A stretch of DNA of 62,000 bases from NCBI GenBank assembly GCA_037447655.1, contig JBBHKE010000766.1, forward strand, positions 1 through 62,000, in the 5' to 3' direction. Shown here piece after piece: positions 1-25,080 of this stretch; the first letter of the stretch is position 1, and each line of letters begins with the position of its first letter. The translations under genes were made by a program, and so were the position numbers. Origin of the DNA: Zygnema cylindricum (lineage: Eukaryota > Streptophyta > Zygnematophyceae > Zygnematales > Zygnemataceae). The notes under the pieces were generated by a model, which worked only from the letters and a program-made list of their open reading frames with translations, did no database searches and was not told the DNA's origin.

Positions 1-60
1 TCTCCCTTTCTGTCTCTCCAACCCACCCCCTCTCTCTCCCTCTTTTTGCTGTGTTTGCAG

Positions 61-854
61 ATTATCAAGGAAGCCCACAGAATATTGCGTCCCGGGGGAG
101 CCTTTTGCATTATGGAAATGAACCCTCGCTCTCCTCTCCTCGACCAGATGGTCCAGAATGTCTTCGCTTTCACGGCGGTAAAAGATCTTCCCTTCCCTTG
201 CACTTAAATATTATTAACCCTTCCCTTGGAGTAGAATATTAATAGCTTTTCCTTGGAGTAGAATACAAAAAAATCTTCCCTGGAATAAAATGTCAATAAC
301 TCTTCCCTTGGAGAAAAATATCAATAGCTCTTCCCTTAGAGTAGAAGACGAAAATTTTTTCCCTTGGAGTAGAATGTTACAAATTTTTCTTGTAAGTACA
401 ATATTCATTATGAAAATTTATCTTTACTTCATGTTTGGTTGATGAATGAGTGATAGATTCTTTTCGTGCAACTTACCTCTCACACTTACATGACATGAAA
501 AAAAAAAATAAAAAAAAATTGAAAATGTCCATATAGAAACACATTCATAAAGCCTTGATTCGAATCCGTGATGTTCTTTAGTATATCATTCCTTTAATAT
601 ACCGATGAAGACTTTTCTTTAGTATACTGATGAAGGACTTTTCTTTAGTATACCGATGAAGGACTTTTCTTTAGTATACTAATATTTTTTCCACTTCTTA
701 ACCTTTTTTTTGGCAGTTTAAAGCAACCGAGCCTTATTTTGACGATTATCGTACATTTCCCATTGAAGAAGCAATTGCAGAAAAAGGATTCGAGTATCCG
801 GAGCAAAAAGAAAGTACACCTCGACATAGAACAATAGTAGCTCATAAGTTGTAG
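61..854 (+). CDS. Class I SAM-dependent methyltransferase, 3' part (last two exons)
   Basis: Two exons are visible: 61-177 and 717-854 (stop TAG 852-854). Both begin in phase 0. The first follows a pyrimidine-rich stretch ending in TTTGCAG, and the intron is GT (178) to CAG (716). The joined peptide is 84 codons and reads through IIKEAHRILRPGGAFCIMEM, the post-motif of class I methyltransferases (helix plus LRPGG turn), then ends in a TPRHRTIVAHK tail. That tail resembles UbiE/ubiquinone-type methyltransferases of plants and cyanobacteria. The SAM-binding GxGxG loop must lie in exons before the window. Plant members of this group are often plastid proteins, but no targeting sequence can be seen here, so substrate and location are unknown. 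The gene converges on AP5Z1. The family call is firm; the specific enzyme is not. Confidence 0.8.
178..716 (+). repeat. Methyltransferase intron with two short tandem-repeat arrays
   Basis: Between the two exons, 205-385 holds about seven degenerate copies of a 25-35 bp unit built on CTTCCCTTGGAGTAGAAT. At 605-680 there are three copies of a unit containing CTTTTCTTTAGTATAC. Both arrays lie wholly inside the intron and carry no exon sequence. Confidence 0.8.
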
Positions 855-2534
855 GTTTAAAACCGTGCAATTTTTATTTTCTTACGTTCATGATAGTGTC
901 GTTGTTGAAACCTGGAAAATGGAACGTTTTCCTTTTGTTCCTTTGTACTTAAATTATTACTTGTCAATAAAAATGTCGTGTTTGGGTTATGGATCCCGTG
1001 AGCATTTGAAGAAATGTGGGACTTGGTGGATGAGAGGAAAATAAATGAGAAGAGCTTGGGTTGTTAGTTGAATGAAAAAAACGAAATTGCCATTGTTCTG
1101 CCATTCTAGATCACCTAGAAAGGTCAAGTATACACAAAAGAGAGGTGATAAAGTGCATTTTTAACCGCTTTTAAATTTAGTGATACTGTTTCTATGAGAC
1201 CAGCTTGTGTTGTACAGCGGTTAGCTCACAGACAAAGAGGTCGTCTTCGTACTTTTGGCTTTAAAACACGTCTCTTGGCAGAGACACCATTATGGCGTTC
1301 TCACATTTTTCATAATGGAACAAATGGAGGGTTTGAAAATTTTCCTACATAGCTTGTTTTCTCCATCCTCTTGCTTGAGATGTTTTGAAGCTGTTTGATT
1401 TTTTTCAAATTTTCTGTTCAGATCAGCGGAAGCGAAACTTACATAATACATGTCTGCTTGTCACATTTTAAAGTCATGTTTTGCATGTGTATCGAAATAC
1501 TTGTAACATGAATTCCAACAAATGCATTCTCGCTAATTGAGGAATCTACATTACAGCTTGGCCAAGAAAAAAATAAAACAAACCACCAATCGGCAACAAA
1601 CCTGGGAAGAAGTTACTAAAAGTACATAAGTATAACAATGCAAATGCAAGTCATCATGAAAGTTGCATAATATTACAGAATATCCAATTGATTATTTGAG
1701 AAGGTAATAAAAACACATCTCTCATGAACACAAAATTGCATTACCAGCATACGGATTGCTGTAAGGGTCATTCTGAGAAAAAAAACCTGTCACAATTTTC
1801 TGTCAGTCGACATGTGTGCATAACTGTCGGCAAAAAGAGCAAAAAGTGACCAAAAAAGCACTCAGGTCCACGATTCTTTCTCCATCATTACCAGGCATAT
1901 TCATACAAATACACAAATAAAATGTATGGAAAACATAAAATGTACGAAGCTGAAAAGCCACATACATCGACAGAAAAGTGGGAAATTGCAACTGCCCCCT
2001 TTTAGACAGATTCGACAGAAGGAATGCTTTGTCCTACAATGACTAAAAACTGATAAAACACCAGCTACCGTCCATTATTCTGTACGTCTGCCAAATTGAG
2101 CAGGGGCACTTACACATAATATTTGACAGAAATGAGACGTAAATTCCTAACTTTCGACAACCACGGACTGCTTGAGGAATTGAAAGAAGGCTCGAGAAGG
2201 AAAGAAGTGAGGCGCAAGTATTGAATACAGTGAGTATTGGATACATTAAGTATGAGATAGATTATGTTAAGTAACGGACATGCCAAGTACCAGGATACAT
2301 TAAGTATCAGATACCTCAACTTATGAATACATCATCCAAGGAGAAGTCGTGGAGAGGTAATCCTGCAAGAAAAGAAATAAAAATGGATGTTATTGTGTCG
2401 TTATTGTGGACGTTATTGTGTCCCAGGATCAATACTTGATAAGTGTTTATGACAGAAGCTAAGGTAATAATAAAAAAATACGTTACGTTTTGCTTTCTTT
2501 GCACATGAGAACAACCACCAAGGAAGATGAAAAG
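855..2534. other. Convergent intergenic region / two 3' UTRs
   Basis: This lies between the methyltransferase stop and the AP5Z1 stop. AATAAA-like words occur (for example AATAAAAATG near 967), as expected in plant 3' ends. I see no conserved coding frame and no RNA gene. Short repeats of ATACATTAAGTATGAGATA type lie near 2240-2310. Confidence 0.5.
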
Positions 2535-15741
<13,207 letters not shown>

Positions 15742-16620
15742 GGCGCAAAGAAATTTGACTAAGGGAAAGACAATGCCACATCCTAGGTTCTAAAAGTGCG
15801 GACATTTCGTACGACGCCTGCACAAAATCTGGCAACCATAAAACCCGCACTCTTTGCTCAATTGACCAAAAGAAAAAATACGGTACTGTACTGTACTATT
15901 TCCACGAAAATACACGAACGACGTTTAGACAGTAACTGCCGTACGAATTTAGTTGACTGTAGGCGTGTGAAGTGACGGCACGCGTGAAAACTTCGATACA
16001 TGTGTAGCCACTCTAATTAGTAATAGGCTGGCACCGACATTTGACCAAATGCCGCTGCCATTGACTTGTTATGGACTTTCTCGTCGCGTCAAATGCATCC
16101 GTTGAATTCACGGCGTAAGCTTCACTCGTCCACTTAGATAGTGCCGCGTGGCGAACCGCAAGCTCCACGTCATTCCCTCTGCCTATATATTGCAGCAGGA
16201 ATTCTTCTTCCACCTGAGTTTCGGCTGAAAAAAACCCTCAGCCTCTTTTTTAGGGCTGCCTTGAAGTTTAACCAAAAAATAGTAGATTTGTGGTTTTGGT
16301 GGATAAATTCAGGAGTTTCTTAAGGGCCAGAATTAGGGTTTAGTGACTTTAGGGAGAGCTGCTTTTTTTTAATCGATTTTTTTTTAATCCTTTGAGAGTC
16401 ATAAACTTTACAGGTCTGATTTGTACAAAAGTTATATAAGCGGAAAAAAAATAAAATACAAAAGCTTTTTGGACGAAAATCAACCTATTTAAGTCAAATT
16501 TCATTCTATATAGTGTAAAGGCGTTTCTTCCATTTACTTGTTTCCCAAATTTTATTTGAGCCAATTGAAGGTGTTCAAGCTTGTTCGCGTTTTAAACTTA
16601 AAAAATAAAATATTCTTAAG
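15742..16620. promoter_or_regulatory. Divergent promoter region between AP5Z1 and the F-box-like gene
   Basis: The 880 bp between the two start codons holds a TATA-like TATATAT at 16184-16190 on the plus strand, about 430 bp before the F-box-like ATG. This implies a long leader, or an intron in the leader. At 15886 there is a GTACTGTACTGTA run. The TATA element and its flanks are conserved in the duplicate at 20450-20456. No clear TATA box is visible for AP5Z1. Confidence 0.45.
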
Positions 16621-18385
16621 ATGGGGAGGAATATTCGCGCTTCGAACATTCCGTCGGATGACGACATCGAGCGCTCACCTGACGTCACTCTCCTTTCAAA
16701 AATGAAGAATGTACATCATAACAAGGACCACAAAGGAAAACATCCTGTACGGCGCCGGCGGACAAAGCTAACCGATTTACCCGCCGATATTTTAAGTCGC
16801 GTTATTCAAATGCTAGAAAAAGACTCTATCCACCCTATTTCTGCCGCGACTGACGTAAAAAACCTTTTACGAGCCGTACCCACTCGAAATACTGTTCGTG
16901 CGATCCTCAACAAAAGTGTTGTTCATTTATCATTTGTCCACTTTGAGCGGCAACTGTTCAAATGTAGAGATATTCTCGAATTTAACAAATTTTGGGGTCA
17001 ACTAAGTGTGAGGAACCCCTTGCAAGTTGAGCGCGCACAAAAATATTTGGAAAAGTTTTACGATATTAAAAACGTGCGTTTCGTGCGTACAGTAACCGCC
17101 TTAGAGGTGTTGCACATCGCGTTTCCCAATTTAACAATCGATTGTCAAATTGAAATTCTCAAATTGGCGTACATTCAACAAGACTGCGGTTGTTCTTGTA
17201 TTATCTATAGTGGAAAAAGAGATGGACAACTCGTGACAAAAGAAGAAAAACTAAGGATAGAACAAGTACGCAATCAATTGTTGATTTCGCAAGGAAAACC
17301 ACCAGAAACTATACCGTGTGGAAGGTGGGATAATCAGCGGATGTTTGCATACGGTGGATGTTTGTATCCGAGATTTTAGACATAAGATAGGAGGGAGAAT
17401 CATGATCGTTTTCGCTAATATGCTGAAACATTGTGTGATACGTGCTGAAAACTTTGTTGGATTGGTTTCTACCATTTTGCATGTTGAGTCAATCTTATGA
17501 GACAAGTGTCGTTGCAAACATCCATATTATGGACAAAATAAATCGTAAAAAGTACAAATAATATTTGTAGATGAAGTATTTTGTTGTTATTGCCGACACA
17601 TGTTTTTTTATTGTGTTGTTTTTTTGTTTTGTTTCATTGTGTGTGTGCTTGTGTGGTTTATAACGTGGTGCCTCATTCTACTATCAAGATAGGTTTTGTT
17701 GTTTGTTTATGGTGTAAAAACCATTCAATTGTGGTTGCTCTTTATAAACTTGATTTTATCATTTCAAAATCTTTGTATTGCTGAATATGTTGGTTTTTTA
17801 AGTCATATCAGTTGCGAGGCATTACAAGATATTTCAAGATGTTTTAGGTTTGATCCCTTAAAGTGGATTAAAACACAACAATGTCAAAAAGACTAACAAT
17901 GCCCACTTCCATAGCTAATGTTTGCTATTCGTTATCATTTACTTTATGCCTCTCTATATTATGTTTCACAATGTACTTTATATGTGTTTTTTTTTCTATG
18001 TTAAATATTCATCGGAGTTGCATATAATGTGGAGTGAAAGCCTATCACCGCGGTGATCCATTTTAATTATGCGGATTATAGGAGTAAGCTATGGATGAAC
18101 ATGTAGGAAACACAAAAGAATAATTATTATGACTGTTTTGAAACGTGCAACAAGTTCACGGTGCACGGTTTCAGTTTCTATTGTGTTTCACCATACCTTG
18201 AAGTACCAATCCTCCATACCAACAGGTGACATTTGTCACATTTGTGCTTGGGCCATGGACTTCCAAATCCAAACTGCGGAAAATCAAAATTGATTTGATG
18301 CAAAATGATGTATGCATCGGTATATCATGGCGGGATATCAACACTTATCAATACTTGCCATGGCATTCTAAGACATTTGGTACAC
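15886..18385 (+). repeat. Segmental duplication, copy 1 (about 2.5 kb)
   Basis: Sequence from ACTATTTCCACGAAAATACA (about 15893) to near 18385 is repeated in the same orientation at 19949-24145. The duplicated unit includes promoter, coding region and about 1 kb of 3' flank. Copy 1 lacks the two transposon insertions seen in copy 2, so it supplies the empty sites. Confidence 0.9.
16621..17379 (+). CDS. F-box-like protein, 252 aa, single exon
   Basis: One uninterrupted frame of 252 codons. A basic stretch (PVRRRRTKLT, residues about 41-50) leads into LTDLPADILSRVIQMLEK, which fits the start of an F-box (LPxDLLxxIL), though the later Trp of the classic motif is not evident. The rest (residues 100-252) contains FKCRDILEFNKFWGQL, a helical ALEVLHIAFPN segment and a Cys-containing DCGCSCII/CGRW/GGCLY tail. 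I do not recognise a kelch or LRR region. It resembles short plant F-box proteins that would recruit a substrate to an SCF ubiquitin ligase, but that role is inferred from the motif alone. It was duplicated locally, and the second copy has decayed while this one remains open. Confidence 0.65.
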   Translation: MGRNIRASNIPSDDDIERSPDVTLLSKMKNVHHNKDHKGKHPVRRRRTKLTDLPADILSRVIQMLEKDSIHPISAATDVKNLLRAVPTRNTVRAILNKSVVHLSFVHFERQLFKCRDILEFNKFWGQLSVRNPLQVERAQKYLEKFYDIKNVRFVRTVTALEVLHIAFPNLTIDCQIEILKLAYIQQDCGCSCIIYSGKRDGQLVTKEEKLRIEQVRNQLLISQGKPPETIPCGRWDNQRMFAYGGCLYPRF

Positions 18386-18646
18386 GTGAAAAAATAAAAA
18401 AATATCCGCTTTGAACAAGCGATCACAAGTCTACACGTCGAATAGGCCATGTGCCTACGTCTTACGGTCCATGTGCCGCCTGCCATGCTGGATGCAGGTG
18501 AGCTAAAACTATTTTGGCACGCTCCGTCTGACATCCACCGATATTCAAAATTTGTCGCGTCTTTTTGCAATTATGTTTCAAAATTTTGATTTTTGATTTC
18601 AAAATCAAAAATCTGGCCGCAAACTTTACGTACGAATCATTAACTA
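17380..18646. other. 3' flank of the F-box-like gene
   Basis: No gene seen. 17500-18385 is the 3' part of the segmental duplication, with T-rich stretches and AATAAA-like words (ACAAAATAAATCG at about 17533). Beyond 18385 it loses similarity to copy 2. Confidence 0.6.
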
Positions 18647-19263
18647 CACCGCGAATCGTAATTAGAGTAATGAAATAATTAGAGTACAAAAACCCAAAAA
18701 AACAATTAGAGTAATGAACGCTAATTTATGTGATAGAGCTTTTTCAACTATGAAGTTTACTCTAATTTATTTAAGCATTCTATATTAGGTTATGTCGGCG
18801 ATAATTTTTTTCGTGATAATTATGAACACTAAATTACGTAGACGTACAAAATATGTCAGTCCGTATAGTATTGACGTCATTATGACGCTAGTACTATTTG
18901 TCGCATTGAATGTCAGTTAATGTTCACACTGACGACGATGCTGTCGACAGACGAGAGTTATGCGAACGGATTTTTTTTCCATGTGATTGATTTTGTTGTT
19001 TTTTGCGATTTCTCGTGCGAGCACGATTCAATTAAATCATTATTTGTACCTTTTAATTTAGAAAAGTACAATTTTGCACGGTTTGACGTCGCCCGTACTC
19101 CACACTATTTAAAAATGACCTATATTATATTTTTTACGCTAATTAAACCTCACCTAAATTAAAATAATGAAAAAATTAGAATCGATTACTTTATTTGATG
19201 TGATAGACTCGAAATTTCGAGCGATCGAATTAGAGTAATTTACTCTAATTACGATTCGCGGTG
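18647..19263. mobile_element. MITE family A, copy 1 (617 bp)
   Basis: The ends are CACCGCGAATCGTAATTAG and its inverted copy CTAATTACGATTCGCGGTG. Inside are repeated (T)TAGAGTAAT and TACTCTAA words. Copy 2 (29628-30244) is also exactly 617 bp and similar throughout. The left flank is TA but the right is AA, so the target duplication is not intact here. There is no transposase frame. Confidence 0.9.
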
Positions 19264-19340
19264 AACCTCCGGTTTTACAGATATTTCGTTCTGACTTTCC
19301 GTTTGAAGATTTTCTTTAAGATTTTCAAATCTGAACTCTA

Positions 19341-19522
19341 CACCGTGAATCGTTATTAGCCTTATGTACTCTATATCGGCACCCCAAAATTTCGACATTG
19401 ATACCTTAAATATAATAAATTACACTATTTAAGGAAGTGGACCATAATCTGCCACGTCTCCTAGCACTAAATTAGAATGAATGACGCTAATTTTTTCTAT
19501 ACGCTAATAACGATTCAAGGTG
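19341..19522. mobile_element. MITE family B, copy 1 (182 bp), TA target site
   Basis: Starts CACCGTGAATCGTTATTAG and ends CGCTAATAACGATTCAAGGTG, flanked by TA on both sides. The interior contains TATCGGCACCCCAAAATTT and GACCATAATCTGCCACGTCT, shared with copies at 19997 and 26365. Confidence 0.9.
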
Positions 19523-19950
19523 TACCGTACAAAGCGGAAGTACGTCATCTTCTAAATAGTGTGGTGTACGGTCAGAGTCAGACCGTACAAAAACGTACAT
19601 TTTTAGTTAAAAATTACAAATCATTATGTTTAGTAGCCGCGGACGCATGAGAATGTGCGGTCTCAAAAGGGGATGGAATCTGGTTGTCAAATATCACGTT
19701 CGCATTTATTCGTCCAACAACCACGTTTCGACTGTGTGAACGTACAATTTGTCAGATTTTGTACAAATACCTATATTAGTGTAAGCATGTTTGCGACCGA
19801 CATTTACTTTTTTCAAAGACCCAAATTATAATTATTAAAAAATAAAATGTATGTTTTATTTTCAAAATTTTCAAATTCTTAATTAGCGTAAACCACGGTA
19901 GTTATTCATATACGCTATAGAAGCTTCTACGCTATTAGCGATTGGCGGTG
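19523..19950. mobile_element. MITE family C, left-truncated copy
   Basis: From TACCGTACAAAGCGGAAGTA it matches the right three quarters of the family C element at 25573-26119. It ends in the same CGATTGGCGGTG terminus followed by TA. Its missing left part abuts family B copy 1, so B may have inserted here with loss of the C end. Confidence 0.8.
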
Positions 19951-19996
19951 TACTGTACTGATTCCACGAAAATACACGAACGACGTTTAACAAGTA

Positions 19997-20195
19997 CACC
20001 TTGAATTGTTATTAGCGTATAGAAATTATTAGTGTAAAGAAAAAATTAGCGTCATTCATTCTAGTTTAAGGCCAAGAGACGTGGCAGATTATAGTCCACG
20101 TACTTAAATAGTGTAAGTTATTATATTTAAGGTATCAATGTCAAAATTTTGGGGTGCCGATATAGCGTACATATGGCTAATAACGATTCACGGTG
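19997..20195. mobile_element. MITE family B, copy 2 (199 bp), inverted
   Basis: Starts CACCTTGAATTGTTATTAG and ends CTAATAACGATTCACGGTG with TA on each side. It is reverse-complementary to copies at 19341 and 26365. The corresponding position in copy 1 of the duplication (about 15930) has no insert, so it arrived after duplication. Confidence 0.92.
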
Positions 20196-20835
20196 TAGCC
20201 GCCGTACGAACCCCGCCGACAGTACGCGTGTGAAGTCACGACACGCGTGAAAACATCGATACATGTGTATCCACTCTAATTAGTAAAAATCTGGCACCGA
20301 CATTTGACCAAATGCCGCTGCCATTGACTTGATATGGACTTCCTCGTTTCGTCAAATGCGTTCGTTGAATTCACGGCGTAAGCTTCCCTCGTCCACTTAG
20401 ACAGTGCCGCGTGAACCGCAAGCTCCACGTCATTCCCTCTGTCTATATATATAGGAGTATGAATTCTTCTTCCACCTGAGTTTCGGCTGAAAAAAACCCT
20501 CCGCCTCTTTTTTTTGGGCTGCCTTTAAGTTTACCCAAAAATAGTAGATTTGTGGTTTTGGTGGATATATTCAACAGTTTCCTTAGGGGCAGAATTAGGG
20601 TTTAGTGACTTTAGAAAGAGCTGCTTTTTGTAATGGAACTATTTTGCTTAGGGTTTTGAAAACAAAAGTATCGTATTCCTTTGAGAGTCAGAAACTTCAC
20701 ACGTTTTCTTTGTACGAAAGTTGAATAAGCGGAAAAAAAAACTAAGTACAAATACTTTTTTGGAAAAGTATAAAACCTAATTCTATTTAGTGTAAAGTGG
20801 TTTCTTACAGATACTTGTTTCCATATTTGTTTTGA

Positions 20836-22258
20836 GGGTAAAGTTCCATCAGACGTTTCTGTAATCGTACGGCCAACTCGGCCAACTCTACAGATCGGGT
20901 CGATTGAGGGTGAATCTCCATCAGGCGAAAAGTGGGGTTGTTTAATGAAAAAAGTACATTTTCGTACATATCCAGCTCATTTCCGTTCTGTTTTTTTTAT
21001 ATAAAACATGATTACTGGGGATTCGTCAAGATTCTCCAAACTTTTGGGTGACAATGTTGATCGTCCGATTATGAATTTTTGAAGCAAAAGGTCACTCTGT
21101 CCAGTGATTGGCTACTCTCTTCAGGGAGGACACTAACCAATCACTGGACGGGTAAAATGTTTACGCGTGGAAAGGTCACGTACGAACCACGCGCCTTCGG
21201 ACAAGCGGGAACAAAATCCAACGAAAACAACGAGAAAATGTTTGTCGAAGAATGTGCCGTGACGCCTCCTCCACTATCCGTTGACATCCGGAATTTGCGG
21301 CGCCATGACGAAGCACGAACGACAAAACAACGACAAAAAGAACAAAACACAAACGTACAAATTGTAAACGCATGTAATATAATTTTGTGGCTGGCTGTAC
21401 GGGTACAAGTTTAGATATTGTGCTTTTGGAATCTTTGACTATGTTCGCCGTCAGAAGAGGAACCTACGTGCACCAATCGAAATAAAACACATACGCGATA
21501 GATTTCATTGCTGACACGACCTGATGGAGAAGTGAACAAAATATTAGTGCCAGTAATTTTTTTTGTACGATTACTGTCGGCGCCTGATGGAGAAGCGGCC
21601 TGAGTCGATGTTCCATCACATAGAGTTTGTAAGCCACGTGTTATGAATTGACGAAAGCTACGATGCGATGTTGAATATCTTTCAGACTTTTAGCACCGAC
21701 AAACTTAACTTCAAATCTTTACTTTCGTGCATACGAAGTAATCATACGACATAACTTTTATACTTTTTGCAGACGCCAGTCTGTACGCCGGCTCATTTTT
21801 TAGGGTTTTTGTTTTCGAACATATCGAAAGTCCTTTGAGAGAAATAGTGTGACGAACAAAAGTTACAAATAATAGCGTGACGAAGGAATGTTACAAAATT
21901 TCGTTTTTATTTTCGATTGTATTTTGGAAAGCTTGTGTCATGCTCAAATTTTAAGATTTTTCTTTGGTTTTCCATCATGACACATAGCTTAATCTTCCAG
22001 CGTGTCACGATTTATTTTTTTCTGTATGTGCCAACCCACCTCCTCGGGGTGGGTTGACAATTACAGAGAAAACTGAAGCGAACTCTTTGCAGATGAACAT
22101 TCGACGACGAGTATTACCTCCAAGACCTTTGGAGAGTATCGGCAAGATTCTTTGTAATGTTGTTTTTCGTATAAAAACAAAATTGACGGTACAATTTGAT
22201 ACGGAGAGTTGCGGATTTTTGTAATCTACGCCGCTTTTCGCCTGATGGAACGTCACCC
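20836..22258. mobile_element. Non-autonomous TIR DNA transposon, 1423 bp, 3-bp TGA target duplication
   Basis: The left end GGGTAAAGTTCCATCAGACG and the right end CGCCTGATGGAACGTCACCC are imperfect inverted repeats. TGA flanks both sides (20833-20835, 22259-22261), and copy 1 of the segmental duplication shows the single empty site near 16560. A 3-bp target duplication and GGG-starting termini suggest the PIF/Harbinger group, but the usual TWA target differs and I find no transposase or Myb-like frame. A 111-codon frame at 21079-21414 has no recognisable domain. Confidence 0.8.
20908..21600. mobile_element. Second TIR element nested inside the first (693 bp)
   Basis: The left end GGGTGAATCTCCATCAGGCG is mirrored by CGCCTGATGGAGAAGCGGCC, flanked by TGA at 20905-20907 and 21601-21603. 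The inner 11 bp of the TIR (TCCATCAG(G/A)CG) match the outer element. A further half-terminus, CCTGATGGAGAAG, lies near 21520. Confidence 0.7.
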
Positions 22259-22313
22259 TGAGTCAATTGAAAGTGTTAGGATTTCCGTTAAATTTAGTTT
22301 TTTTTTTTTTAAG

Positions 22314-23038
22314 ATAGGAAGGAATGTTTGCCCATGGGAAATTCCGCTTGATGACGTCATCGACCGTTCACTTGACGTCACTATATTTTCAAAAAATAAG
22401 AACGTACAACCTAACAATGACCTCAAAGGAAAACAACCTTTTCTACGGCGTCCGCGGACGAAGCTAACCGATTTACCCTCCGATGTTTTAAGTCACGTAA
22501 GTAAAATGCTAGGAAAAGTCAACCTTTATCCAGCGACTGACGTAAAAAACCTTGTACGAGCCGTACCCACTCGAAATCCGATTCGTGCGATCCTCAACGA
22601 AAACGTACATTATTTGTCTTTTATCGACTTTGAGCGGCAAATGTTCAAATGTAGAGATATTCTCGAATTTAACAAATTTTCGGGTCAACTAAGTGCAAAG
22701 AACACGTTGCTAGTTGAGTGCGCACAAAAATATTTGGTAAAGTTTTACGATATGAAAAACGTGTGTTTCGTGCGTACGGTAACCGCGTTGGAGGTGTTGC
22801 GGATCGCGTTCTCAATTTAAGAACCGCTTGTCAAATTGAAATTCTCAAATTGGCGTACATACAACAAGACGACTATTATGAATGCATTGCCTACCGTGGA
22901 AAAAAGGATGGACAAGTCGTGACAAAAGAAGAAAAAACAAAAATAGTAGAAGCACGGAATGAATTGTTGATCACAAGGGAAACCACCAGAAGCTATAGAG
23001 TATGAAAGGTGGGAGAATAGCTGGATGTTTGAGTGGGG
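22314..23038 (+). pseudogene. Dead copy of the F-box-like gene
   Basis: Aligns along its length with the gene at 16621-17379, including LTDLPSDVLSHVSKML, FKCRDILEFNKFSGQL and KLAYIQQD. Three lesions are visible: the start codon is ATA instead of ATG (22314-22316); a one-base loss near 22810 moves the frame after RIAF; a second one-base loss near 22978 moves it again after LLIT. The promoter was also separated from the start by the 1423-bp element. It cannot make the full protein. Confidence 0.88.
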
Positions 23039-23989
23039 GGTGTTAGACATGAGGTAGAAGCGCGAATCATGATTGGTTACGTCATTTATGGTGCTCAAAC
23101 AATGAACAATGTGTAGTGACTTGTCGAAAACTTAATAAGATTGGTTTATATCATTTGGCATGTTAAGTCCATCTTGTGGAGATTTTTGTCGTCACAAACA
23201 TCCATATTTGTGGACAAAGAAAAAGGTAGAACAGTAAAAGTAAACTTTGAGGATGGAATGTTTTGTTGTTATTAGTACCAAACATCTTTTAAAGTGTTTG
23301 TTGTTTTGTTTTGTTTCATTGAGTGTGTGCTTGTATGGTGTATAATGTGGTCCCTCGTTTTACTATTGAGATTGGTTTTGTTGTTTGTTTATGGTGTAAA
23401 AACTATTGTGGATTTTGTTTAAAATTTGATTTGGTTGTTCTTTCAAATTCTTCGTATTGCTTAACTATGTTGGTTTCTTGGAGTCACAGATATTTTGGAA
23501 CATTCACATTGTCTTGCATCTCATTGCATCAAATGAAGATGATTGCAAAAAAGCATCAATTAGCACGAATAAGTTTACAAAACGTTGCAAGGTATTATAT
23601 GGTATTTCAAGTTATTTTATGCTTGATCCCTTAAAGTGGATTAAAACACGTTATTGTTAAAAAGACTAACAAATGCTTGCTTCCATGGCTAATGTTAGCT
23701 ATTCGCTATCTTTTATTTTATGCCTCTCTACGTAGTGTCTGTTTCACAATGTACTTAATTTTTTATTTTGAACAGTCATTGGAGTCGCATTCAATGTGGA
23801 CTAAAAAGCATTTCATCGTGGCAACCCATTATAGTTATGCGGATTATATGAGTAAACAATGGATGAACATGTAGGAAACACAAAAGAATAATTATTATGA
23901 TTGCTTTGAAACGTGCCACAGGATCACGGTGCACGATTTCAGTTTCTACTGTGTTTGACCATGCCTTGAAGTACCATTCCTCTATTTTA

Positions 23990-24300
23990 ACGGGTGACAT
24001 TTGTCACATTTGTGCTTGGGCCATGGACTTCCAAATCCAAACTGCGGAAAATCAAAATTGATTTGATGCAATATGATGCATGCATCGGTATACCATGCAG
24101 GATATCAACACTTATCAACATGTGCTATGGTAGTCTAAGGCATTTGTGCGAGCCATAGAATATCAAAACCAGTAATGTGCAAATTCAACCATTAAATTAC
24201 TTCATGTCAACAGTGTGGCGTTTGTCACATTTGTGCTTGCCATATCCCAAAACTACGAAAATCAACATTGATTTGATGCAATATGATGCATGCATTCAAG
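23990..24300. repeat. Local tandem repeat of about 200 bp
   Basis: GACATTTGTCACATTTGTGC, followed by TTGATTTGATGCAATATGAT, occurs near 23995-24090 and again near 24208-24290. It lies at the 3' margin of duplication copy 2. Confidence 0.75.
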
Positions 24301-25080
24301 GAACTGTGAGGCCAAATGTATGCAAATTGTCTCACAAAATTTGCTTGTTAAATTGACACTTACTCTAACATCTTATTTCACACAAGAGGCAATACATCTT
24401 CACAAATACCTATTCAGTTACCAAAATAACCACGAAAATTAAGACCTTGTCAGAAGGTCTGTACAATGATATTCCCATAAAGGAGGAAAAAACGTAGTTG
24501 TGTCGTCACCTTTCTTACAAGGTATATGTATATGTATGGAGATGTAGAATACAAGCTTCCTCTAGTAAGTGTAAAAATTGCACAAACTTGCTCAATCACA
24601 AAAACCAAAAACATGAGTCAAAACAAAAACTCAATTCATTTCCATCTAAGGAAATAACAAGCTGCTTGAAAGACATCATGAGTAAACTTGAAAATTGGAG
24701 ATGTTCTTTTACAAGATAGTATGTAACTTATTGAAGCTTGGGATTTGAAACCTAAGTATTGGCAAACATGAAAAAGTGATGCTGAAACGGTATGCCTTTA
24801 CATTCCTTCCAAATGAATAGTTACAAAAAGCTTCTCCATTTACTTCTCCATTTTTTTATTAAGATGCTGGTCCTCTAACTTATGTTAGTGACAAAACGTA
24901 CAACAATATCTAATAGCCCTCCATCCAACAAAGAAAGAGCGATTCTTCTCTTGTAGAGAACAAATTGTTCACTAAAAACATACGAAAAACTCTCGCCTAT
25001 TTCCTTCAAAACCTAACAAAACAATAAAAAAACATGACATGTACATATATACATCAAAGTCGATAATATACATAATGAAA
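24300..25080. other. Intergenic region without recognised genes
   Basis: AT-rich with only short random frames. It lies downstream of the minus-strand gene ending at 25081 and probably includes its 3' UTR. The plus-strand word TTTATT near 24850 could act as a minus-strand AATAAA. Confidence 0.5.

Larger units (their letters stand above)
19949..24145 (+). repeat. Segmental duplication, copy 2, expanded by insertions
   Basis: A direct repeat of 15886-18385. It is longer because it contains a family B MITE (19997-20195) and a 1423-bp TIR element (20836-22258) that are absent from copy 1. The embedded gene copy is a pseudogene. Confidence 0.9.

Noticed and set aside
21079-21414. 111-codon frame inside the TIR element as a transposase
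   Set aside because: No DDE residues, Myb or zinc-finger motif; it also crosses the subterminal repeats of the nested element.
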